A DNA stretch of 36,203 nt from Verrucomicrobiota bacterium (lineage in GTDB: Bacteria; Verrucomicrobiota; Verrucomicrobiia; Opitutales; Opitutaceae). The translations under genes and the position numbers were made by a program. Location: assembly GCA_023443455.1 (NCBI GenBank), contig JAEZUE010000016.1, positions 1-36,203 of the forward strand, read 5' to 3'. The number at the start of each line of letters is the position of its first letter. Within the stretch, counting starts at the first letter, position 1. Below, piece after piece: positions 16,468-24,313 of this stretch. A model generated the notes under the pieces. The model had not been told where the DNA came from. It made no database searches and saw nothing but the letters and a program-made list of their open reading frames with translations.

Positions 16468-17058
16468 ATGAAACGCTACCTCCTCGCCCTCGGAACATCG
16501 CTGCTCCTCTCCGGCTCCGCTTTCGCCCAAATCCAAGTCCTCGACTTCGAGGACCGCCCCGAAGCAGTCGACGCAACCGGCCTATCCAGCTATCACGGCA
16601 TCACCTTCGACGACAACTTCTTCACCTACGGATGGACCCAGGCCCCCTACACGGCCCACTCCGGCACGGTACGGGCCGCGATCAACAACCTCTTCGAGGG
16701 GTTGGGCGAGGCGCGGTTCACTTTCGACACTCCGGACCAGTATTTCCTCGGCGCCTTTTTCTCCGGCTACGACACGAACGCCGTCCACTTCAACCTCTAC
16801 AACGACGGCAACCTCGTCGGGTCTTCGTCGTCGTTGATCCTCGGCGCCGTTCCGACGTGGCTCGAGTCCGGCTACTCGGGGACGGTCGACGAGGTGGGGA
16901 TCTATGGGGACAGCGGGCGGCTGATCTTCGACGATCTGACCTATTCCGCCAACCGCCCGGACGTCGGAGCGGTACCCGAGCCCTCGACCTACGGGCTCAT
17001 GGGAGCGGTGGTTCTCGTGCTCGGTGCGGCCATACGTCGCCGGACCGCCCGCAAATAG
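16468..17058 (+). CDS. PEP-CTERM sorting-domain protein, secreted
   Basis: 196 residues. The signal peptide MKRYLLALGTSLLLSGSAFA is followed by a beta-rich domain (LDFEDRPEAV near the start) similar in style to small PEP-CTERM proteins with jelly-roll or carbohydrate-binding-like folds. The C-terminus is a full sorting signal: VPEPSTYGLMGA, a hydrophobic helix and the basic tail RRRTARK. Such proteins are handled by an exosortase (not in this window) and are linked to extracellular polysaccharide or surface material. A promoter candidate lies just upstream and a hairpin lies 37 bases downstream, so it is probably a single-gene unit. Its specific function is unknown. Confidence 0.9.
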   Translation: MKRYLLALGTSLLLSGSAFAQIQVLDFEDRPEAVDATGLSSYHGITFDDNFFTYGWTQAPYTAHSGTVRAAINNLFEGLGEARFTFDTPDQYFLGAFFSGYDTNAVHFNLYNDGNLVGSSSSLILGAVPTWLESGYSGTVDEVGIYGDSGRLIFDDLTYSANRPDVGAVPEPSTYGLMGAVVLVLGAAIRRRTARK

Positions 17059-17094
17059 GTCCCCCCGGCACCACAGCTGCCGAATCCCGCGACG

Positions 17095-17120
17095 CCTCCC
17101 CCACTCCCTGGTGGGGGAGG
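17095..17120 (+). terminator. Hairpin downstream of the PEP-CTERM gene, possible terminator
   Basis: CCTCCCCCAC and GTGGGGGAGG form a perfect 10-base-pair stem with the loop TCCCTG. A TTTT tract comes only about 9 bases later, so it is not a textbook intrinsic terminator; it may instead be a dispersed hairpin repeat. Confidence 0.4.
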
Positions 17121-17284
17121 GAGCACCGGTTTTAGGATTCATCGGGTTTTCCGACTCCCCACCGCCAGGCGTAGCCGTCGGTGAAGGCACTCGACAGTGC
17201 GTGGAATCCGAAACGAGCGGATTCACGAGGCAGACCTCTTCTTTCCCGTTGTTGAAGGCCCCCCGCTCCGCCTTGCTCCACGCC

Positions 17285-18316
17285 ATGGTCGAAGCCCGAC
17301 TCGTTGCCTCCGACGCCTGCGCCTGGCCCGTTCTGCTGCGCCTGCCCGGCGGACGCCTCGGCCTCGTGCACCACAACCGCCCCAGCCACGGCTTCGACGA
17401 GGGCGATCTCGTCGCCTTGCTCAGCGCGGACGAGGGCGCGACCTGGACCGACACCGGCACGCCCGCGCCGCACCATCCGGGGTGCAACCGCACCCATGTC
17501 GCCACCGGCCTGACACACAATGGCGACTGGATCGTGCTCTCGACCGGGCACCTGCTGCGCGACGGCGCGATGGCCGGGCTCGGCCCGCTGTGGTGCTCCA
17601 CGCTTCCCGCTGGAGAGTCGAATTGGCGGATTAACGACACACCCACGGTCTCCTTGCCCGAAGCCGAAGGTTTCTGCATCCCGCACGGCCGCATCCTCGC
17701 AATCGCCGACGGCCGTCTCGCCGCCACCGCCTACCGCAGTTGGGGCAAGGGCCAGCCGAGCAGGTCCTGGATGCTCTTCAGCACCGACCACGGCGCGTCG
17801 TGGAGCGCGGCCGCCCAGATCGGCGATGGCGACACCAACGAAGTCGTGCTGCTCGACCGCGGCACCGACGGCCTGCTCGCCGCCGTCCGCACGCACCGCG
17901 ACCACCATCTCGATCTGTTCGGATCCGCTGATACGGGCCGAACGTGGACCGCGCGCGGTCCGCTCACCCTGCCGATGCAGCACCCCGGCGACCTCACTGA
18001 CCTCGGCGAAGGGCGCATCCTGCTCACCTACGGCATCCGCAACCGCGGTCTGATGGGCCTCGGCGCGCGCCTCAGCAAAGACGGCGGCGCCACCTGGGGC
18101 GCGCCAGCCGTCATCTACCAGTTCGGCGACGCCCGCGACTGCGGCTACCCGTCGACGGTCGCCTGCGCCGACGGCTCGCTGCTCACCGCGTGCTATTCCG
18201 ACCTTTCGCCACAGCACACCGGCTACCACCTGCTCACCGTGCGTTGGCAGCTCGGAGACTTTTTCAACCCCACCCCGCTCGGCGCCATCAGCGACGGAAA
18301 GCCAATGGAAGCATGA
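17285..18316 (+). CDS. Sialidase-like BNR-repeat protein, apparently cytoplasmic
   Basis: 343 residues with a six-bladed-propeller sialidase-like fold. Four Asp-boxes (S-x-D-x-G-x-T/S-W) are clear: SADEGATW (47-54), STDHGASW (166-173), SADTGRTW (214-221) and SKDGGATW (264-271). No signal peptide precedes ATG 17285, and the open frame upstream has no credible start and runs into the PEP-CTERM gene, so the protein is probably cytoplasmic. Its stop overlaps the start of the next sialidase-like gene (ATGA), indicating coupled expression. Sialidase-fold proteins act on many sugars or none. I cannot identify the full arginine triad by eye, so exo-sialidase activity should not be assumed. Confidence 0.82.
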   Translation: MVEARLVASDACAWPVLLRLPGGRLGLVHHNRPSHGFDEGDLVALLSADEGATWTDTGTPAPHHPGCNRTHVATGLTHNGDWIVLSTGHLLRDGAMAGLGPLWCSTLPAGESNWRINDTPTVSLPEAEGFCIPHGRILAIADGRLAATAYRSWGKGQPSRSWMLFSTDHGASWSAAAQIGDGDTNEVVLLDRGTDGLLAAVRTHRDHHLDLFGSADTGRTWTARGPLTLPMQHPGDLTDLGEGRILLTYGIRNRGLMGLGARLSKDGGATWGAPAVIYQFGDARDCGYPSTVACADGSLLTACYSDLSPQHTGYHLLTVRWQLGDFFNPTPLGAISDGKPMEA

Positions 18317-19530
18317 TTCGCTCCTTCCATCTCGCCGCTGCAATCCTCTGTGCGGCCCTCGGCACAAAGAGCACCGCGGGGCCTGCCGAGGAACCGCCCT
18401 ACCAGATCACGCCGGGACTCTTCGACGCGACACAAGCGAACCTCAGCCTGGCGCCCGTACCCGGCCTCCGCACCGCCACCGTGTTCCGGGCGACGGATAC
18501 GACCGACCACTACTGCAACGGAGCATCGCTCATCGCCTTCCACGGACGCCTCTATGCCCAGTGGCAGAGCTCGCCGCACGACGAAGACTCGGCCGACACC
18601 TGGGTTGCCTACAGCAGCAGCGCCGACGGCGAGGCGTGGAGCACGCCGCGCGTGCTCGCACCGGCCGGCGGAGCCGGTTCGATGCGCTCCAGCGGCGGCT
18701 GGTGGACGGACGGGGCGACGTTGGTCGCGTTCGTGAACGGATGGCCGACGGGCTTCGCCTCCGGCGCGGGCGGGTACACCGAATTCTCCACGAGCGAGGA
18801 CGGCGAACGGTGGAGCGAATTGCAGCCGGTGCTCGGGCGCAACGGGCACCCGGTTCGCGGCGTAATCGAGCAGGACATCCACGCCTACGAGGGGCGCCTG
18901 CATGTGGCCTTCCATCTCCAACCCGGGTTGATCGCCACACCACATTTCACCGACGACCCGCTCGGCACGAGTGGCTGGACGGCGGGCACGATGCCGCATT
19001 CCAAGTTCAAACCACCCACGAGCCGCGAGATCGAGCCCAGCCTTTTCGCACGGACGGGCGACGAACTTGTCATGGTTTTCCGTGATCAGGCTTCGAGCTA
19101 CCGCCAACTCGCCGCCGTCAGCCGCGATCACGGGGCGACGTGGACGCTCCCGGAGCCGACCAACATGCCCGATGCACGGGCCAAACAGAGCGCGGGAAAT
19201 CTGCCCGACGGCACGGCGTTTCTGGTGAACTGCCCGAGTGGCACGAAAGCACGCGAACCACTGGCAGTCACCGTCAGTCGCGACGGGCGGTTGTTCGACC
19301 GCAGCTTCCTGTTACGCGGTGCCGGCGACCTGCCGCCGCTGCGCTATGAGGGACGATACAAACGGCGCGGATACCACTACCCCAAGAGCCTCGTGACCAG
19401 CGAGTACCTCTACGTCATCTACGCCACGAACAAGGAGGCGATCGAGGTGGTGCGCGTGCCGGTGGCGGCGCTCGAGAGCACAAGCTGCCGAGTGGCCAGC
19501 CCCGAAGCTGCTGGCCACCGGTTTCCATGA
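18313..19530 (+). CDS. Secreted sialidase-like BNR-repeat protein
   Basis: 405 residues. A signal peptide (MIRSFHLAAAILCAALGTKS) precedes a sialidase/BNR-like propeller with Asp-box-like turns: SSADGEAW, TSEDGERW and the canonical SRDHGATW. Other sialidase-like features are FRATDTTDHYCN near the N-terminus and the late strand YPKSLVTSEYLYVIYATNKE. ATG 18313 overlaps the stop of the preceding BNR gene by four bases, so the pair forms an operon with one cytoplasmic and one exported member. The probable role is binding or hydrolysis of an extracellular glycan; the sugar is unknown. The 155-base tandem repeat begins 28 bases after the stop. Confidence 0.8.
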   Translation: MIRSFHLAAAILCAALGTKSTAGPAEEPPYQITPGLFDATQANLSLAPVPGLRTATVFRATDTTDHYCNGASLIAFHGRLYAQWQSSPHDEDSADTWVAYSSSADGEAWSTPRVLAPAGGAGSMRSSGGWWTDGATLVAFVNGWPTGFASGAGGYTEFSTSEDGERWSELQPVLGRNGHPVRGVIEQDIHAYEGRLHVAFHLQPGLIATPHFTDDPLGTSGWTAGTMPHSKFKPPTSREIEPSLFARTGDELVMVFRDQASSYRQLAAVSRDHGATWTLPEPTNMPDARAKQSAGNLPDGTAFLVNCPSGTKAREPLAVTVSRDGRLFDRSFLLRGAGDLPPLRYEGRYKRRGYHYPKSLVTSEYLYVIYATNKEAIEVVRVPVAALESTSCRVASPEAAGHRFP

Positions 19531-20326
19531 TCGGTGTTGCGGGGTTGTGGCACAGGTGGCTCCGCCCACCGACGCGGTCTGAAGACCCGCGCCACGTTGC
19601 CAACCCACCAGCCCGTGGTGCGGTGCTTTAGCCCGCATCCCCCGACGCCCCAACACCACCACGCCAAACCCACGACGCGCTCTGCCCGCCGGCAGCGCGC
19701 CTGCGATCCCCCGGCTCCGCCCACCGACGCGGTCTGAAGACCCGCGCCACGTTGCCAACCCACCAGCCCGTGGTGCGGTGCTTTAGCCCGCATCCCCCAA
19801 CGCCCCAACACCACCACGCCAAACCCACGACGCGCTCTGCCCGCCAGCAGCGCGCCTGCGATCCCCCGGCTCCGCCCACCGACGCGGTCTGAAGACCCGC
19901 GCCACGTTGCCAACTCACCAACCCGTGGTGCGGTGCTTTAGCCCGCATCCCCCAACGCCCCAACACCACCACGCCAAACCCACGACGCGCTCTGCCCGCC
20001 GGCAGCGCGCCTGCGGTCCCCCGGCTCCGCCCACCGACGCGGTCTGAAGCCCCGCGCCACGTTGCCAACCCACCAGCCCGTGGTGCGGTGCTTCAGCCCG
20101 CATCCCCCGACTCCACAAGTTCAACACGGCATGGCACTTCGAGTGCGATCAAGTCGGTGTTCCAGTCGCAGAAGTTGCGGGATCGACGAGGCGAAACTCC
20201 GAAGCGACCACGAGGCGTGTCTGGTGTGAGCTGGCCGGAGGTCGGAGACGGGCGATGGGGGTTGGAGCCGTGTCGGAGAACTGGGTGCGGCAAGGCGGCA
20301 CCAGGCGGGGCGCGCCGCTCTCGAGT
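19531..20326. other. Gene-free region holding the 155-base tandem array
   Basis: Most of this 796-base gap is the tandem array (19558-20110). The rest (20111-20326), between the array and the end of the toxin gene, has short open frames on both strands but none with recognisable content. No terminator with a T-run was seen for either flanking gene. Confidence 0.6.
19558..20110. repeat. 155-base tandem repeat array, about 3.6 copies
   Basis: Units start with GGCTCCGCCCACCGACGCGG at 19558, 19713, 19868 and 20023, an exact 155-base period; the fourth copy is partial, ending near 20110. Copies differ at only a few bases (for example GAAGACCC vs GAAGCCCC, GCTTTAGCC vs GCTTCAGCC). Each unit has partly complementary modules (CGGTCTGAAGACCCGCGCC and GTGGTGCGGTGCTTTAGCC). 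The period is not a multiple of three, and long frames through it cross with no recognisable protein, so I treat it as non-coding. It is not CRISPR-like, because unit and spacer are not distinguishable. Confidence 0.93.
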
Positions 20327-21256
20327 TCAAACGGAGGCACTGGCGTCGAAGACGCGCTTCAGTGCGTCGGTCTGTTCCTGGAACTTGGCGGCGTTGGTCG
20401 TCTTGAGCCGCGCCAAGTTCTGCAGCTTCCACTGGATCGCGGGGAGTTCGGCCAGATGCGGGCACCGCATCGCCTCCCAAGGCGGATTTCCGGCGACAAG
20501 CCCGAGCAGAAATCGCCGGTGATCGTCGGTGAGGGCGGAGGCGAGTTCGCGGCGGAGGCGCCGCCGAGCGCCTTCGAGCGTGCCGAGCGCGACGGAATCG
20601 CGCTCCATGCCGGCGAACTCGTTCTCAAAGGGACGCTCCAGCGCGAGATCCCGCGAGCCGAGCACCTCATGCACCGGGCGGTTGTGCCCGGCGATGTAAC
20701 CGACGAAGCACTCCACGAACTCGGGACGCAGGCCGAAGCGTTCGAACATGCCGTGGACGTCGAACAGGTCCCTCGGATGCTGGCGATCGAGCGCGGCGAC
20801 GAGTTTGCTCCCGTAGAGTTCGGCCACCGCGAGAGTCGGGACCGTGAGTGCGGTTGTGAAAAGATCACTGGCGGCTTTCGAGAGCGGTCGCAGTTCGACC
20901 GGGAGCAGCGTGCCGCGGAAGACGTAGTTGATCTCAACCTTGACCTCAGTCCAGTCGCGGCGGGCGAGAATCTTGGTTTCGTCGCCGGTCTTGCTGCTCG
21001 CGATCTCGGCTTTGATCCCGCGGTGCTGGGGCCGAGCCTGGATCTGCGCCAGTTCGCTGGCGATTCCGGCGAGGGCGGCCTCTCGCGACAACCGGTGCGG
21101 CACGAACACGACGTCGATGTCGACGGACAGGCGTGGCATGTCCTGGACGAAGAGGTTGAGTGCCGTGCCTCCTTTCAGCGCGAAGCGGCCGGAGGCGAAC
21201 ACCTCCGGAGCGACTTCGAGCATCAGGCGGACGGTATCGACGTAGAATTTGTCCAT
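20327..21256 (-). CDS. abiEii: AbiEii-type nucleotidyltransferase toxin
   Basis: 309 residues, toxin of a type IV-like AbiE system. The nucleotidyltransferase core is visible: KGGTALNLF (28-36), then RLSVDIDVVF (42-51) with the D-x-D metal pair (D46, D48), KVEINYV, and the family's ELYGSKLVAALDRQHPRDLFDV segment. Such enzymes add nucleotides to tRNA acceptor ends or similar targets and stop growth; phage-induced abortive infection is the classic role. ATG 21256 shares one base with the antitoxin stop (TGATG), so translation is coupled. Catalytic residues are all present and length is normal, so the module appears intact. It is the second gene of the pair, as in known AbiE operons. Confidence 0.92.
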   Translation of the reverse strand: MDKFYVDTVRLMLEVAPEVFASGRFALKGGTALNLFVQDMPRLSVDIDVVFVPHRLSREAALAGIASELAQIQARPQHRGIKAEIASSKTGDETKILARRDWTEVKVEINYVFRGTLLPVELRPLSKAASDLFTTALTVPTLAVAELYGSKLVAALDRQHPRDLFDVHGMFERFGLRPEFVECFVGYIAGHNRPVHEVLGSRDLALERPFENEFAGMERDSVALGTLEGARRRLRRELASALTDDHRRFLLGLVAGNPPWEAMRCPHLAELPAIQWKLQNLARLKTTNAAKFQEQTDALKRVFDASASV

Positions 21257-21993
21257 CACGGTTTGAGGATGAGGGTGGTGCCGTCGGGCATTCGGCCGAT
21301 CCAGCGACCCCGGCCACGGGGGCCGGCCGAGGAACGCGCTTCCGCGGCCCAAGGCAGGTTCAGCTCGTCGGCGAGGTTGAGGCAGAGCCGGACGACTTTT
21401 ACGCGGAGACAGTGCTGGAGGAGCACGCCGAGCACGTCGGGGCGCACGGAGCGGACGCCTTCGACGAGGTTGCGCGCTTCCTCCAGCCCCTGTTCAGCGC
21501 CAACCTCGGCGAGCAGCTCAAGCAAGGCACGTTCGGGGACCGAGACGAGAGGGCCATCCGGCTCTTCCGGTAGGGGTTGGAGACCGAAGCCCTTGGGAAG
21601 GGTGTCCGTGAAAAGGTTACGCGACACATAGCGGGCCGGGAATCGCTCGGTGAACCACGGGGGAAGCCGACCGGCCTCGTTTCCCCAGAGGACCAGACGT
21701 TCGCGCGGACCGACGTTGTGCCGTACGCCACGCCAGGCCAGCGCGGTCTTCCCTCCGACGTGGAGCCCCGTCATCTGCTCCGCCAAGAATCGCACCGTGG
21801 CGGCAGCTTCCAGCACGTCCTTCGGGAACAGGAACACCCCCCGGCCGAGTCGCGTCAGCCAACCGGTGCGCACGTAGTAGGAGGCGAGAGCCGAAGAGAC
21901 GCCCACCGCTTTGAGGGTCTCGCTCGATAGCGGCACCCCTCGCGGGAGGGCAGCGAGTGCCTTGATTGGATTTCTGGAGCCAGATGAAGCCAA
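21256..21993 (-). CDS. abiEi: AbiEi-family antitoxin
   Basis: 245 residues from TTG 21993, the start I prefer because GGAG lies 11 bases upstream and the family usually begins close to the IKALAALPRGVPLSS helix; TTG 22050 would add 19 residues. The N-terminal winged-helix part (PRGVPLSSETLKAVGVSSAL...YYVRTGWLTRLGRGVF) is the AbiEi DNA-binding domain. A C-terminal domain with HVGGKTALAWRGV and PERALLELLAEV follows. AbiEi proteins repress their own operon by binding inverted repeats and neutralise AbiEii. A perfect inverted repeat lies upstream at 22103-22131. The gene overlaps the toxin start by one base. Confidence 0.88.
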   Translation of the reverse strand: MASSGSRNPIKALAALPRGVPLSSETLKAVGVSSALASYYVRTGWLTRLGRGVFLFPKDVLEAAATVRFLAEQMTGLHVGGKTALAWRGVRHNVGPRERLVLWGNEAGRLPPWFTERFPARYVSRNLFTDTLPKGFGLQPLPEEPDGPLVSVPERALLELLAEVGAEQGLEEARNLVEGVRSVRPDVLGVLLQHCLRVKVVRLCLNLADELNLPWAAEARSSAGPRGRGRWIGRMPDGTTLILKP

Positions 21994-22102
21994 GTTTGAA
22001 CAATCTCCGGAAATGCAAACTAGCTGATTGGGAAAACAAAGAAAGCTCAAACCATGCTTTATCTTCCGACGGTTTTCAAAGCAGCGGCCGCCAATTTTAA
22101 CG

Positions 22103-22131
22103 GGTCAAACCCTAATGTCTGTGGTTTGACC
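22103..22131. promoter_or_regulatory. Inverted repeat upstream of abiEi, candidate operator
   Basis: GGTCAAACC (22103-22111) and GGTTTGACC (22123-22131) are perfect inverted arms 20 bases apart start to start, about two helical turns, lying 110 bases upstream of the antitoxin start. AbiEi proteins are known to bind inverted repeats in their promoters. No convincing -10/-35 pair was found next to it, so the assignment is positional. Confidence 0.45.
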
Positions 22132-22246
22132 ATGCCCCCCGAAGCGCCGAAATCCTTGGCGGATTCCGCTACGTCGGAGCGCTCTTACCGCAGGCGCATC
22201 GGCGGTGACCGGTCGACGGTTGGCTGAACAGTTTGTCGCAAAACCC

Positions 22247-22283
22247 CGGTTCACCGGGGACAGTTCGCCCTACCGTGGAATTG
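22247..22283. repeat. Short dispersed repeat (TTCGCCCTACC core), intergenic copy
   Basis: CACCGGGGACAGTTCGCCC matches CACCGGGACGGTTCGCCC within the esterase gene (28276-28313) over about 37 bases, with a few substitutions and single-base gaps. This copy lies next to a CCCCGG/CCGGGG hairpin. It is the intergenic reference for the copy that sits inside a coding region. Confidence 0.55.
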
Positions 22284-22784
22284 GAGAATCGCGGCCCGGG
22301 CGAGCAGCGCCACGGGTCGGTCCGGATCAGTGGCCATTAGTGTGAATAAGTGGTTCCGCTCCTCCGAAAGCGACGGGCCAGGTCGGCGTTCATCGGCAGA
22401 TGGCTGAACGGCTTCGCCGCCCAGCTACAGTAGAGGGTGACGGAAATCCCCGGGAACATCGCACCCGCTTCGCTCGAGACGCCAAGTCGCCAAGATTCGG
22501 AGCGGAGCGTGGCCTTGCAGGTGCCTGAACCTCTGCGGCTTTGCGTCTCTGCGCGAAAATGCGGCCTTGGAATCGCTGCTCTCAAGAGCAGCGCCACGGG
22601 CCAGGTCGGCGCCCTGGCCTACAGCGCCGAGCGCCTTCCGGGTTAGTGCCCGTCAGTGTGCGTTAGTGGTTCAACTCCTCCGAAGGTCGAAACGCTCACG
22701 CGTTCCGCCACGGATTGCCTGCCACCTCGGCGCGGTGGGCTACAGGGCGGTTGCCCTTCGGCCAGACCTATCCTCGGCCGGGAA

Positions 22785-22815
22785 ACAAAAAAAGGGCGCC
22801 GCGTTTCGGCGGCGC
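22785..22815 (-). terminator. Intrinsic terminator of the pectin/uronate operon
   Basis: Read on the minus strand, GGGCGCCGC-loop-GCGGCGCCC (9 GC-rich pairs, 22792-22815) is followed at once by seven T residues (22791-22785). It lies about 75 bases after the uxaC stop and is a textbook intrinsic terminator, marking the 3' end of the locus. Confidence 0.88.
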
Positions 22816-22888
22816 CCGGAGCGGACGTTTCGATCTTTGATATGGCAGATTCTACGTGAGCAACGTCCCGGCCAACGGAACGAAGACT

Positions 22889-24313
22889 CTATTTCTTCGC
22901 GGCGTAGGCGGGGTCGAGGTCGAGGCGGAAGTACTCGCGGGCGTTGGCGAAGCAGATGTTGCGCACCATGCCGCCGACCAGCTCGCGATCATTGGGCAGC
23001 TCGCCCTTCTCCATCTCGGTGCCGAGCAGGTTGCAGAGCACGCGCCGGAAATACTCGTGGCGCGCGTAGCTGAGGAAGCTGCGCGAGTCGGTGAGCATGC
23101 CGACGAAACGGCCGAGCAGGCCGAGGTTCGACAACGCGCCGAGCTGCCACTCCATCGCCTCCTTCTGGTCGAGGAACCACCAGCCGCTGCCGTACTGGAT
23201 CTTGCCGGGCACGGTGCCGTCCTGGAAGTTGCCGATCATCGTCGCGAACGCGTAGTTGTCGGCCGGGTTCAGGTTGTAGAGCACGGTGCGCGGCAACTCG
23301 TTCGACGAGTCGAGCGTGTTGAGGTAGCGCGAGAGCGCGACGGTCTGCGGGAAGTCGCCGATCGAATCGAAGCCGGTATCCGGCCCGAGGGCGGCGAGCA
23401 GGCGGGTGTTGTTGTTGCGCAGCGCCCCGAGGTGGAGCTGCTTCGTCCAACCACGCTTGGCGTCCCAGCGGCCGAACTCGAGCATCATGAAGGAGGCGAA
23501 CTTCGCGTGCTCGTCCTTCGAGACCGAGCGGCCGGCACGGGCGTCGTCGAAGATCGACTTGGCGTCGGCGGCGGTGCAGGGCTCGGCATAGCAGCACTCG
23601 AGGCCGTGGTCCGAGATGCGCGCGCCGACGGCGTGGAAGGCGGCGTGGCGCGACTCGAGCGCGGCGAGGAAATGGTCGAAGGTGGAGATCGTGGTCTTCG
23701 CGGCGGCGGCGAGCTTCTCGAGCCAGGCATTGAAGGCCGCGGGCTGGTCGACCGTGAGCGCCTTGTCGGGCCGGAAGGTCGGATACACGCGGGTCTTGAT
23801 GCCGAGCTTCGCGATCTGCTCGTGCTGTTCGAGCGAGTCGGCCGGGTCGTCGGTCGTGCAGATCACCGCGACCTTGTTGGCGTCGAGGATGTCGTGCACG
23901 CGCATCGTCGCGAGGCGCTCGTTGGCCTCCTGCCAGATGCGGTCGGCGGAGGCGGGATTGATCAGGCAGTCGATGCCGAAGTAGCGGGCCAGCTCGAGGT
24001 GCGACCAGTGGTAGAGCGGGTTGCGCAGGGTGTTGGGCACGGCGGCGCACCAGGCGTCGAACTTCTCGCGCGGAGTGGCGTCGCCGGTGGCGAAGCGCTC
24101 GGGCACGCCGTTGGAGCGCATCGCGCGCCACTTGTAGTGGTCGCCACCGAGCCAGATCTCGGCGAGGTCGGCGAAGCGGTGGTTCTCGAGGATGAGCTTC
24201 TGCGGCAGGTGGCAGTGGTAGTCGAAGATGGGCTCGTCCTTCGCGAAGCTGTGGTACAGGTCGCGCGCGGCGTCGGTCTGAAGGAGGAAGTCGTCGTGGA
24301 TGAACGGTTTCAT
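22889..24313 (-). CDS. uxaC: Uronate isomerase (glucuronate/galacturonate isomerase)
   Basis: Converts D-galacturonate to D-tagaturonate (and D-glucuronate to D-fructuronate) in the cytoplasm. 474 residues, the usual UxaC length, in the amidohydrolase-like fold. The N-terminal metal motif FDYHCHLPQKLILENHRF is typical, followed by LARYFGIDCLIN, VICTTDDPADSLEQH, RVYPTFRPD and the late QYGSGWWFLDQKEAMEWQL and LTDSRSFLSYARHEYFRR segments that are nearly invariant in the family. The ATG overlaps the stop of uxaE by four bases (ATGA), so the two consecutive pathway enzymes are coupled. It is the last gene before the terminator. Confidence 0.97.
   Translation of the reverse strand: MKPFIHDDFLLQTDAARDLYHSFAKDEPIFDYHCHLPQKLILENHRFADLAEIWLGGDHYKWRAMRSNGVPERFATGDATPREKFDAWCAAVPNTLRNPLYHWSHLELARYFGIDCLINPASADRIWQEANERLATMRVHDILDANKVAVICTTDDPADSLEQHEQIAKLGIKTRVYPTFRPDKALTVDQPAAFNAWLEKLAAAAKTTISTFDHFLAALESRHAAFHAVGARISDHGLECCYAEPCTAADAKSIFDDARAGRSVSKDEHAKFASFMMLEFGRWDAKRGWTKQLHLGALRNNNTRLLAALGPDTGFDSIGDFPQTVALSRYLNTLDSSNELPRTVLYNLNPADNYAFATMIGNFQDGTVPGKIQYGSGWWFLDQKEAMEWQLGALSNLGLLGRFVGMLTDSRSFLSYARHEYFRRVLCNLLGTEMEKGELPNDRELVGGMVRNICFANAREYFRLDLDPAYAAKK

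Larger units (their letters stand above)
21994..22888. other. Gene-free, repeat-rich gap between the toxin-antitoxin pair and the pectin locus
   Basis: About 0.9 kb with no supported gene. It contains the AbiE operator candidate (22103-22131), a CCCCGG-TTCA-CCGGGG hairpin and repeat copy (22244-22283), two related blocks at about 22329-22369 and 22646-22686 (each with AGTGTG and GTGGTTC, ending CTCCTCCGAA), and the terminator of the pectin operon (22785-22815). The remaining sequence looks like decayed dispersed repeats. Confidence 0.55.

Noticed and set aside
19558..20110. CRISPR array
   Set aside because: The period is 155 bases and the whole unit is conserved; there are no unique spacers of 30-40 bases and no cas genes.
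19312..20127. Minus-strand reading frames running through the tandem array
   Set aside because: They result from low stop-codon frequency in GC-rich repeats; because 155 is not a multiple of three, each copy is read in another frame and no domain is visible.
20111..20326. Small minus-strand frames downstream of the AbiEii gene as a third toxin-antitoxin component
   Set aside because: No conserved motif, no start with a ribosome binding site and partial overlap with the repeat array.
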